64,000 nucleotides of DNA from the NCBI GenBank assembly GCA_030272585.1, contig BSYQ01000008.1:372001-436000 (forward strand), in the 5' to 3' direction. Positions 35,501 through 45,720 of the stretch are shown here, one piece after another. Below the pieces are notes generated by a model. It had not been told where the DNA came from. It saw only the letters and a program-made list of their open reading frames with translations, and searched no databases. Made by a program: the position numbers and the translations under genes. The number at the start of each line of letters is the position of its first letter. Position 1 is the first letter of the stretch. The stretch comes from Bryopsis sp. KO-2023. Taxonomy: Eukaryota; Chlorophyta; Ulvophyceae; Bryopsidales; Bryopsidaceae.

Positions 35501-37498
35501 ACGACTCTGCGAAGAAGCTCCCCTTGGCTTGATTGTGGACTTGGCTGCTTGCTCCAAATTCCCGGCCTCACTCCTCAAACCTGGGCTATCTCTAGTTCGA
35601 ACCAAGCCTCTGGGCGAAAACAGCCTCTGCACCTGACAGGGAAAATTGAAGGAAATTGAAACTGAAAATTGAAAAAAATGCACAGGGGCTGTGGTTGACT
35701 GGGTGAATATGTTCCCTAACTATATGAGACAAAATCCAGCAAAAGTGGGTGGAGTATCTAGCAGGTTGTGGAATTATTTATATAATTTCTTGTTTGCATA
35801 ATTATGTAAATAATTCCACAATTTCTGGTTGGGTTTGACCTATTCCATTATTATTGTTTATTAATTCTAGTAAACTATGCTGATATCCTAACTTTTCCAC
35901 ATCTCTCTTCCAGTCACGTTTTGATGTTATTGTTGCCTCAGGATAAAAAAATAGAATCTATTACACATACCTGTGGCTCGCTGCATGTTTTTTTACGAGG
36001 CGGCCCAACGGGTTTTTGAATGGAGGATGCCCTTGCAACGCTCCTGGCTTCTTGTTGAGGATGCTCATGCATTGCCAACCCCCGTCCAGCCAGCTCTCTA
36101 GTCTGCGCGATTTCTGCCACCACCTGGATCGCATTGGACCAACTTTCAAAATGAGCGATTTTTTTTTTCCTGGCCAAATTTTGAGTTGTGGAATGACGAT
36201 AAATGATCTTGAAGCAGAAAAATATAACTTGAATTCGACAGAACAATGAATCGGGACTGTGTGATTTTTATTTTTTTTGCTCGGTTTACCTGTGCATCGT
36301 CCTCCCTTTTGCAACCGATGAACATTCCAATGCCGCCAGGTTTCCGGTACACATCGTAAACATAACCTTCGGGGGGTGGGGCCAGCACCATTTGCATGGG
36401 TTTCGTCTGCGAGAAAAAAAAAAAGAAAAAAAAAAGAAAAATTGCAAGGAAGCCTGTGAACATCTCCCGCAGTCAATTTCTGGATTCAGATATGTGGATT
36501 TGCGTAAAAACTTTCGCCTGGTGGACTGGAAGTCCAGATTTTCACCCTCCTCTAGTAACGAAAATACTCCAGAGAATTAAGTTTAAAAAATAAAATGAAG
36601 GAACAAAATACTCCAGAGAAGTTCTTTTTTGAAAATTAGAAATGAAGTATCAAAAAAAACAAAATGAGAATCGAACTTTTGAAAAACTGGCAGAATTCCA
36701 ACAGTATTTTGCTCCAGCATGAAAAATCATACATGTTTTTTATCCATAAACTCTACTACACATAACAGATGCTACATCTGAACTTCTCTTTTCCAAAAAA
36801 GACTTGGTAGTTTCAAGAAGAAACTAGACTCACCAGCTCTCTCCGGATTGATGGGGCAAATGAAACAGGGATCGCAGGCGCATCGCTTACCGCTGGCTTT
36901 CCAGTCAGCCCCTGCGAAATCAATCTGTCTGACTGAAACACATTTTCTACTGCACTCCATCCAGAATTCATATCCACCTATTTCTGTTTTCGTGAAAGAA
37001 GGAGGTGTATGTGTGTGTGTGTTGGGGGCTTACCTGAGATGCATGGTCCTCATCTTGGTTGATCAGGTCGATTGCAGCTTCGCTGCTTGCCCCATTTTGC
37101 TGCGAAACTGAAAATCCACAGCAAGACTGCATCCTTCAGAAAGTTTCAGACAGTTCAGTTTTTATCCCCCTCCCAATCATCCCTTGCAAACATCAACACC
37201 ATGGATATACCACAAGGAAGTCACATCATTTCAAAAGGTAACCATAATATCCATGTAAGCATTCACTCCCGAGCAGCGTTTCAGTTTCCACCACTTCAGA
37301 TTTTTTGCTCAACTCCAGTTTCGATAAACTGACGCTCGACAGAGTAGCCAGAAACCCAACGGCGATCGAAAAACACGCCCACCGCCGAGTCACGCTCTGC
37401 AACTCAAAGGGAAGATCTCCTTACGCGAATCTGTCCCCGGTGTCGGAATACATATCATAACAAATTTTCAACCAACCTCTTCCCTCCGCCACCGACAT
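32520..37498 (-). CDS. Unknown, probably nuclear protein with a Cys/His cluster
   Basis: Fourteen exons: 37498-37477, 37107-37034, 36977-36834, 36406-36290, 36123-35971, 35632-35351, 34964-34875, 34701-34656, 34508-34229, 34175-34115, 34033-33896, 33714-33573, 33215-33028, 32687-32520. They give 634 residues with every phase matching. The N-terminal half is low complexity with basic Ser/Pro-rich stretches. Around residues 310-415 lies a Cys/His cluster (FCVQNC, HCSHLH, CFPL...WRGCQ, ICSC, WTCPLC) that could bind zinc. It loosely recalls the C3HC3H domain of KANSL2/INO80D, but the spacing differs, so this is tentative. A KRKRSRS basic patch looks like a nuclear signal. The C-terminus has two helical blocks (EFHRIMLEQVKEWSRSYI; FPQCYEDELVDYIMGNKFGG). 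Intron 12 has a GC donor (CAG then GCAAGA). The exon 9 boundaries are the least certain. Confidence 0.72.
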
Positions 37499-39092
37499 CT
37501 TCGAGGAGCCTCTGTGGGATCTGTGAGCAACGAGGTGATTGCTGTACGTTAGCCCGTCATATGAAAGGAGCTCAACAGGCGAAGTGAAGTTTCAGCCAAT
37601 CTGTGCCGAAAGTCAGCCTCAGGAAGAACGACGAAAGAAACACAAGTGGCTGAGAAAAAAAACAAGTTATATTGGCTGAGTGTCTGTACCGTGAAGGCGC
37701 TCCTGATTGAGACGGAGGTTCTGCAAGGGGGGGGGGGGGTCCTCTGAACTGTTTGAATTGCAGAGATTGCTGTGCTGAAAAAGAGGATTGAAACTGAAGA
37801 TTCTTCAGAACTACAACAGGTTGGATGTGTGCTGACGTATGAAAACACGCAGAATTGCGGGCAATTGTAAAACTCCAGACAGAAAGTGGCTGAAAGTATG
37901 AACAGAGCGTGGCGGTTTTCAGTCGCGGAGATCATGAAAAACAAGAAAGAAAGCAACTTGGGGCAAAAAAATGCACACACAACAAAGCAAAAAAGCTATC
38001 GGAATTATAAAACCAAAGGTGTTCGATCGAAAATCAGGGAAATTCAATCCACTTGACCCCAGCTGACATTGAGTGGGGAAACAAGGAAACAAGGAAATAA
38101 GGGATAGGTTACAACCTGCCTAGAGAAAATCCTCCCTTTTGCAACAATATACAGAGTGAATAGCTTCTCAACGTCGAGACCAAGGCAAAGCCTATGAGAT
38201 GCAAATAACCTGAAAGCAAAATCTCCTAAAAGAAAAAGCAGAATCCAACGTCTCAAAACTAGGAAATAACCTAAGTAAGAATCAAGGCACCAATAAACCA
38301 AACGAACACCCAATCATTCATTTCAATCCAACAATAAAGAAAGCGAGTTTCACACAAAGAATGGAGAATTGTAGCATTTGGGTGGCGACGAAACACAAAT
38401 ATACTGAATTAACCAAGACCTTCTCTTGCAAGATGCTAAGGGTAGGATTGAGAGCAGAATTTTTGAACAAGATGGATTGCCCACTGGCCGTGGGGAGTTC
38501 CCTTCCCAAACAACAACTCGGAAGGAAAATTGAAACGCCCCTTCTTTGCCAGATGCCAGGAACTGTCAGCTTCTTCCAGAAAGCATTCCAGAAACCTGTG
38601 TCGGCGTATAACTCTGTCTGTCAATTTGTGATTGGACAAACTCAACAAAAAAATAGGCCGTTCCCCTTTAGCATTGTTTCTGAATCCTGCTGGAAAGAAA
38701 ACTCCTACTTTGAAATTCTTATGCGTCGCTTTTCCAACTCACCTCAACAGCTATGGGGCGTAAATTCGCAGGGAGGACGAAGTCTTGGATACTGTAAACT
38801 GGATCTAACAAAGAGTTCGCAGCACAGTACCCAGCAATCTATGATGAACTCTAGCCAAACAGTGAGCACGAGCAGATTCTCCATTGTCGGTATTGTCGAT
38901 ATCTCGAGCGTTTTGGAATCTGGCGTTTGTTCATGCTGAGTTTGCCGAGGCGAGAGAATGATCCTGAAGCCTGTCCGGCTGCCAGTGTGGTTCTTTCAGA
39001 TGTGAATTCACGATGATTGTGCCCAGCAGGCTACCACCCCCTTCGCCAGGGACTATTCGCGGAGCAGAGGTCAGCCGGGGTCGCAAATCCCC
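37499..39092. other. Spacer with unresolved coding-like fragments
   Basis: On the plus strand near 37690-37805 short segments read as helical protein (TVKALLIETEVLQ; IAVLKKRIETEDSSELQQ), but a 13-G run at 37727-37739 interrupts them and I could not close a gene. An open frame of 192 residues (38361-38939, +) is in the same phase as the next gene and has an SQ/N-rich end before a good donor (GTGAGC near 38861). It may be an upstream exon of that gene. Confidence 0.35.
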
Positions 39093-40860
39093 ATGCATGC
39101 GTCGGCGGCGCAAAATGGCGTGCAGTGGAATTGGTCACAATCCTCCCAGCAAATGTCCCAGCAAATGTCTCAGCAAATGTCTCAGCAATTGCCACAGCAA
39201 ATGTCGCAACAGGAAATGAACAGCTGGGGCATGCATCGGCATGGGCTGCAAAGGAGGGGATCGAAGTTCTCGGAGGCTTTCGCGAATGCAACCCCGCTCG
39301 TGACACGAAAGAGAGACCTCGCCACGACTGCGGGGTGCCTTCTGAAAGTATGTTCCATCCCATCGCATAATTCAGCCAACCCTTTTCTGACGAAACCAGG
39401 AATTGTCGTTTTTTGGGGGCTTTTGTTGCGCTGGTGATTGTGCCATGGAGTTTCAGAAATGAAAGCGACAATTTGGCTGGCTGATAGGATTTCCACCAGG
39501 GGAATCAGAAAGGCGGCGCAACCAACGGCGAAGAGATCCAGGAGCTCAAAGAGTCGATGGGCAAAATGGAGAAAGGAATAACTGATGTTCAAGCTTCAGT
39601 TTCCTCCATGAACAAGCGCGTGGAAAGCAGTGTCGACAAAATGGAGTTCCTGGAATCGACTTGCTTAAGGTTGGGGACTGACCTAATATGAAGGCTTAGA
39701 AAATATATCTACCCCCATTGGATCTATGTATTGGACTTTATTGGTTGACAAAGAAACCTAAGCTGCTCCTCCACTCACTGGAATGTCGCTTGTCTGTTGA
39801 AAGTCAATGCTCTTTTCCTTCAGAACCAGCCACACAAATAAACGATTGACTATTTGCAATCGCTGGCAGGCTGGTGGAGATTGTGGAGGAATTTGCGCGT
39901 CAAGCCAAAGAGGTGGTGGCCGACGGCTCCAGTCCGAAAATGATGATGACTTCTGAAACACAGACAGACGACATCCACCATCCCAACAAACACCCGCCGC
40001 ATTTCTCCGAGTACGAACAAACGGATGCGGCGGCTGGCGGCGGAGAACCACAGGATTTGATTTGGAAATGCAGACGAAGGACGTCCGTGAATCGTTGTGA
40101 CGACTATGAGCACAACAGGGAGAACTATGACGATTGGGGACGCAGAGGGGTGCTGTCGAAAGCATTTGATCACCACAAACCAAGAACAGCGAAGCGGCCC
40201 GTCTCTACGCACAGACGGAGATCTGTAGGGAGGGTCGACAAAGAAATTCACAGAGCGCCGCCGATTGAATGGGATGGTCGTGCGATCTCACTCGACAGCG
40301 TTGGTCCAACCCGCGATGTGGAACTATGGCGGAAACATGGCGTCAGAAACGAGCAAGACTATGGGGATGGACGGATCTCATCACGACGTAGACGTCGAAC
40401 CCGACGTCAAACGCCAGAGCCACCACAGCGGGATACGCCAGTGGTCAGACATAGACAAGCCACTTTCGGAAGGCTCAACCGTGTCCATGAGCCGCCAGCT
40501 GAATCCAAGCCGAAGGCAATTCGAGTCTATGGGAGGAGAAAGCAAACTCGCCAGGGATCTAACATGGATTCCTGCGGGGAAGATCGACGAGTGGAGAGGC
40601 GGCGTGCGGGGAACTGTTACGAGCACGACACTGCAACTCCACTGTACGCCAGAAAACGCAGAGTGAGTGAAACGACTCTCGTGTCGACAGTTGACGATAG
40701 GAACTCGGGTTGCGGCCTCAATCTCTTCTCGGAAATGTCGGAGGGGGAGGAGGAGGGAGAATCGATCGACATGCAAAGCGTAAGGGACGTCCAACACAGG
40801 TTGAGGATACACCGTCAAAAGATCCGAAAGTCCCCCCGAGCTATGAGAAGCAGACGTTAA
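39093..40860 (+). CDS. Unknown protein: Gln/Met-rich repeat, coiled coil, Arg-rich C-terminus
   Basis: Three exons (39093-39347, 39500-39669, 39870-40860) give 471 residues with matching phases. Residues about 18-42 contain repeated SQQM units from a 12-bp tandem repeat. Exon 2 encodes a coiled-coil segment (EEIQELKESMGKMEKGITDV and on) that carries into exon 3. The remaining 320 residues are hydrophilic and Arg/Glu-rich, with RRRRRTRRQ and a final acidic SEGEEEGES patch, probably disordered and possibly nucleic-acid or cytoskeleton binding. No family is recognised. The true start could be further upstream (see the 38361 frame), because the frame remains open to a stop near 39001. Confidence 0.65.
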
Positions 40861-41556
40861 TTTCCACTCAATGCCACCACAAAAGGAAGCTACCTTCTTA
40901 GACCCTCCAGGTTTTCTTGTATCAGGCACTCTGGGGTTTGGATTTCACAGTGCAACAGCTCTCCAAACTCGGTAACTATCCTTGGGAATTTTTGCAACCA
41001 CAGTAGACGATGACTTCATTGACAATGGAGTGGAAAATATAGCAAGTGTAATATGTAAAGAGAAAAGAACCCACAGTGTTTGGCAGGTTTTTGTTTTTGT
41101 TAGAATCGGGATTGCAAGGAAATCATATTGGCCCCTTCTAGAATTTGTATCTCACATTCCTTTTTCAAAACCCTTGTAGTGATATCTAAATGCTCTCTTT
41201 GCTTGAAAATCGATTGAGCCACACTCCAATTGATTGCCTTTGTGAAGTGTATACTGATGGATTGCAAGCAAAGCAATTAAAAAAAAAATTGAGTTTTGAA
41301 TGCAATCAGCTCCCCTTTCCTCCGAACGATATGCAAATACAATCCCGACCCCAAAGTAGTTTTAAAAAATATATTTAAGAAAAGAACTAGAGACTGGTCT
41401 TATAAAAAGAGTACGAAATCCTATTGCTTGGTGTGCCAATGAATAATTAAAGCTGTGGGGCTGGACCAACCTGCTCTAAAGTTTTGCAGCCTATATATAG
41501 CTCCAGCTAGAGTCGAAAAAACAAGGGCTTTATATATATGCAGCATAAGCCAATCG
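40861..41556. other. Convergent intergenic region
   Basis: 3' flanks of the preceding gene (+) and Tim22 (-). AT-rich, with short TATATA stretches near 41492 and 41530. No gene is seen. Confidence 0.5.
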
Positions 41557-42093
41557 TCAATGATCCAGAAATCTGTCGATCATTACGGAAAAGGCGGCAA
41601 ACGATGCACATCCAAAACACATTACTTTGGGCCCACCACTCCTCGCCAGAAATCCCCCCGAAAAACACCCCGCGTAAGCTGAGTTATAGGCGTCATGCTT
41701 AGCTCGATATGTCTCTATGACGCACTCCGACCCCGCAAACAACAGCCCTATTCCCCCGAACGCCTTCGCATACGATACGCTCTTCGACCTCGCGCTTTTC
41801 ACCATATCCCGAAACACCTCCCTGGCCTTCCTCGTGTCTTCGTTGGGCATCGGGGCCATGCTTCCGCTCCCCCCTTCCATGCTTGCTGAGAAAATCCCAA
41901 ACACGACACCCAGCCCTCCGCCCATCACTCCAGACATCACCGACCGAACGATGCAGTTGTTCATAAAGTCTTCTTGCGCGATCTGCTCTGGTGTGGGGAC
42001 TGATATTCGCTTCGCGGTTTCTTGCACAGCGGGGGATTCTTGCACCGACGAGTCATTTTGAACGGGGGCGTTATCGGGCGTTCCCTCGGACAT
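41557..42093 (-). CDS. TIM22: Mitochondrial inner membrane import translocase subunit Tim22
   Basis: A single exon of 178 residues. An acidic N-terminus precedes the Tim17/22/23-family core: FMNNCIVRSVMSGVMGGGLGVVFG (TM1, Gly-rich), a loop, SYAKAFGGIGLLFAGSECVIETYRAKHD (TM2 and the family signature), then AYAGCFSGGFLARSGGPK and a final hydrophobic helix ending MIDRFLD. This matches Tim22, the channel that inserts carrier proteins into the mitochondrial inner membrane. The conserved SECVIE...NS motif separates it from Tim17/23. The start at MSEGTPDN was chosen because upstream in-frame residues are unlike the family. Confidence 0.93.
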   Translation of the reverse strand: MSEGTPDNAPVQNDSSVQESPAVQETAKRISVPTPEQIAQEDFMNNCIVRSVMSGVMGGGLGVVFGIFSASMEGGSGSMAPMPNEDTRKAREVFRDMVKSARSKSVSYAKAFGGIGLLFAGSECVIETYRAKHDAYNSAYAGCFSGGFLARSGGPKVMCFGCASFAAFSVMIDRFLDH

Positions 42094-42324
42094 CCTGCCA
42101 AACGGAGGAAAGGCGCCACCCCAGAAAAACCACACGAAACTCCTCCCAATGCAAACCAATGTTTAAATAGTGCAGAGGGGATTTGTGACAGATTCCCACC
42201 AGTTTCATTTTAGTAATTTCATCACCAAAATTAAACCAGCCCAACGCCAACGCCAAATCCAGTATCTCTTTGCCAAGATCCCTGCCTTTCTTCCCACGGA
42301 GTCTTTCCCGTTAGAGGAGGTTCG
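42094..42324. promoter_or_regulatory. Divergent promoter region, Tim22 / IspD
   Basis: 231 bp lie between the start codons of two organelle-related genes on opposite strands. No certain core motif is visible. Confidence 0.5.
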
Positions 42325-45084
42325 ATGTCGGCGTTACTATCGTCACGGTCCACTTACGTAACGCAGTTCCAACCGCGTCTGGCTTTGCAACGACCCGTCC
42401 CTGTCGTTTCCAGCCGTGTTGTGCGGTCACAAAAACACCTTACGAAAGGTACCCAGTTTGAATTGAATTATTGATGAATCACCAAACTCAACATCCAAAT
42501 TTGCTTTCTCAAAATTTCAGGATCAGCTGGAAATGTTTGGAACTCACATCTCGAATTTCAATACATGCACATGCTTAATCAAACCCCAGGACTTCTGCCT
42601 ATTGATTTCAGCACGTCGGAAATCTCCTTCCTTCTTAGGGGAGCCTTTGGGGGTGGAAGGAAGGATTGGTTGTTTTTATGAGAAAAATTTCAGTCAGAAA
42701 ACGATTGTGTTTACCCTGAGATGTTTTCAAAATAATGAGAGATGACTACGTCTTTTAAACATTTTGTGTTTCCTGTAGCAAAGAAATTTCGCATTTTTGC
42801 ATCCGCACACCAGTCCCAACATGTTTGTTGCACCTCAACTCAAGAGGTGTGCCCAGTGCATATTTTCTTTCTTCCTTCCCTTTTTTCCTGCACATGTTTA
42901 TTTTGGCATGGAATTTTTTTCACGCGGCGGAGATTTCCTGAGTGCAGCACGTCTCACGGAAATGTGTTATGGTTCACACACAAAAAAAATAAAAAAACAA
43001 GAAAAATATATATGGTTTTTTAATAGAAACTATTTCTTTTCTTTTCTTTTTCGGTAGGAATGTAGCATATAGCTGACGTTTCCTGGAAAGATGAACGGTT
43101 AAGCATATATATATAAATATATATATATGAAATGCTCAGTTCTGTGTTGCATTTTTGGTGAACCGCCCTTTGTGCATTTGTTATTTTTTTTATGGAGCGG
43201 ACGACTGAAGGCAGCGTATTTTGTGAATTGCAGGTTGTCCCTGATAACAGTGTGTGCATGATATTGCTAGCTGGTGGTGTTGGAAAACGAATGGGGGTGA
43301 GTGCTTTGAACATATTTGCAGCTGTTTGAGTGCATATCCACAAGAATAAATGATTGAAATCAGGGTGGGAATCCTGAAACTTATGCCCGTGCATTGTTCA
43401 CTATTTTCCCTTATCGAAATCAGGAAAGTATGAATTTGTTGAGATTGCACAAAGACTGTTCTACACTCATAAATATTCTGACAGGAGGAAGTGAAATTTC
43501 TGGGGAATTTTGCATGGTAATAGTCAGGCTTGTTCCTATTTTATTCTGATTTCTCTTTTCAGGACGGGGGGTGATGACTAAGATTGAGGAAATGAAAATA
43601 GATTTGTGTGTGTGTTTGATATGTAAAAAGGCAAAGATTCCAAAGCAATATCTTGAGCTCAATGGTCGGCCGATTGCCACCTACAGCTTGGAAACATTTG
43701 CAAAAATGAGGGAAGTGGGGGAGATCGTGATTGTGTGCGAAGAGTCCTGGCGGTTGGTAATATTACATTAACAAACAGTACAGTGAAGAATACGCCTTTG
43801 AAAAAAGTACTTATAAGGCAGGATTGGAGACTCTTTGTGTTGTGTTGAATTCTCAAAATAGTTGGGTCGTATGTTTTTCGCTGAAGTGAACTGCTACTAG
43901 AAAAAAATTAGAAAATAATCGAGTTTATCAAAAAGAAAACAGGAGATTAAGTGGAAGGCTCGGATGAAGGCTGTGTTTCTGTACTCGTGACGAAAACGTT
44001 CTTTTCCATATCATCTGAAAGGAGCTTGATTCCTGTACATCGTATTTTCAAATTGTTTTCTTCCCTTTTTTTTGGAAGGGGGGGGAGAGGACCTGGATGC
44101 AAGCGTTCAAATGTTTGTCTGTTGTGTTTATTTATAAGGTATGTTTTTGAAGAAGCCATGACGAGTCTACGGATTGACATTCCTTTCAAATGGGCAAGCC
44201 CTGGTGCTGAACGACAAGATAGCGTTTTCAACGGACTCCAGGTATATCAACAATACCTGAATTAATTAACTAATTAATTGCTTTGTTCTGATCGGTTTTT
44301 CAGTTCTTTGTCACTTTTCTCGACATCTGGATTATTTGACACAATGCCCAGGCCATCCCAAAAAAGCAAAGAACAAGCCACCCACACTCCTCAACGTTTC
44401 CATGATTGCTACTGCTTGCAGGAAGTGAGTGCTGGGTGTGAAATGGTGGGTGTCCACGATTCAGCACGGCCGCTTGTTCAACCGGATGACCTTTCTAGAT
44501 GCATGGTGGATGGATGGAATGTGGGGGCAGCTGTGCTGGCAGTCAGAGTCAAGGAAACCGTGAAAGAAGTGGCCGAAAACATGGATGTGATTCAAACCCT
44601 TGATCGATCCAAGCTTTGGGCGGTGCAAACTCCACAAGTAAGGAACCAGCAAAAACCAACTTTGTCTTTTTTTTTGTTTTATTTGTGATAAAGAAGATGC
44701 TTCTATATTTCTCAATGAATTCCACCTTCTATGCATTCCCCCCCCCCCCCCCTACCTTTTTCTTTTTCCATGGGTATTTTTGTCAAGGCTTGTGCATCTA
44801 CATCGTCCTCTGTGAATAGCTTTCCGTGTACTTACTTCTTGTCCATTTCTTGAAATCAGATGATTAAAACCCAGCTACTCAAGAATGGATATGAGCTCGT
44901 AAAGAAAGAAGGCTTAGAAGTGACGGACGACGTTTCTATAATCGAAGCCTCAGGCAACAGGGTGGTTATTACCCAAGGGAGCTACACCAACATTAAGATC
45001 ACCACACCAGAAGACTTATCCACAGCTTTGACGTTTTTGGATGAGGGAGCTAAAGCTTCGAATTCCGTCACGGCGGCTGCCTGA
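42325..45084 (+). CDS. ispD: 2-C-methyl-D-erythritol 4-phosphate cytidylyltransferase, plastid-targeted
   Basis: Seven exons (42325-42448, 42779-42846, 43234-43296, 43631-43752, 44139-44241, 44422-44637, 44860-45084) give 306 residues, all phases matching. Residues 1-63 are a Ser/Arg/Gln-rich leader starting [12 protein letters not shown] with no hydrophobic signal sequence, typical of a plastid transit peptide. The enzyme core has the nucleotide-binding [12 protein letters not shown], the [17 protein letters not shown] segment, and the IspD signature VGVHDSARP (about 169-177), followed by KLWAVQTPQ and [12 protein letters not shown]. IspD transfers CMP from CTP to MEP in plastid isoprenoid synthesis. 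Animal ISPD/CRPPA is related, but the leader and motif set favour the MEP-pathway enzyme. The exon 4 acceptor (after AAAAAG) is weak but is fixed by the conserved MGAKIPKQY reading. Confidence 0.93.
43104..43129. repeat. AT microsatellite in an ispD intron
   Basis: An alternating ATATAT tract, interrupted once by AAA, inside intron 2 of ispD. Confidence 0.9.
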
Positions 45085-45720
45085 GAATCACCCCTCATTT
45101 CATGGATATATTTTTCAGCTCCAGTTTTTTGTGTGCAGGAAAAATGTACCGTATTTATGGATTAAGATTGGGTTTGTTCGTTGCACTGTGGGGTGTCTCC
45201 CCGTGTTGTCCTTGTGGCAAAAATTTTGTTTCCTTTTGTTGGATTTTTATTAATCATGTGGTGGAATATTGTTTCGTTGGTTTTTGTACGCATTGTTTTG
45301 TTTTTTTTTCCACGTTGTGTCGTCATGTTTTCAGTTTGGGGAAAGGTGTAATAAAAATGAGATTTTTGACGTTCACTCGGTAAGGATTTCCCTCACGTCG
45401 GAGGAGCAGAGAATCAATTCTGACTGGGAGTTTTGTCCCAAGATTTTGTGAATAGGGGACAGACCCTCCCTTTTTATAGCCATTAACACGAGAACGTACC
45501 GCCAACCTATTACCACACTTTGCTGGTCCGCCACTCTACAGATTTCCCGACCAGTCACCAGGAAGTTCTCGTGAACACGTGGGCACCTACGTAAATATTC
45601 ACTAACGGAAATCTCACACGTTTTACGTATAAAAACACACAGCGCGAGCAAGGAAACGAAACACCTGCAACTATCGGCAAACTTTCGCCTTTCTTGCACC
45701 CATACCGAGCACGTACAATC
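45085..45720. promoter_or_regulatory. ispD 3' flank and upstream region of the next gene
   Basis: The left half is T/G-rich and is the 3' flank of ispD. A TATAAAAA box at 45628-45635 lies 86-93 nt upstream of the ATG at 45721 and is a plausible core promoter for that gene. Confidence 0.55.

Noticed and set aside
36834..36960. Cys-rich minus frame resembling a zinc finger (KRCACDPCFICP)
   Set aside because: The alternative frame of the same exon is open phase 0 to phase 0 and fits the flanking exons, so the Cys-rich reading is a shadow.
38361..38939. 192-residue plus-strand open frame
   Set aside because: Not annotated as a gene. Its first 120 residues look random, and only its SQ-rich end might be an exon of the next gene.
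40381..40929. 182-residue minus-strand frame
   Set aside because: Antisense shadow of the Arg-rich exon of the 39093 gene.
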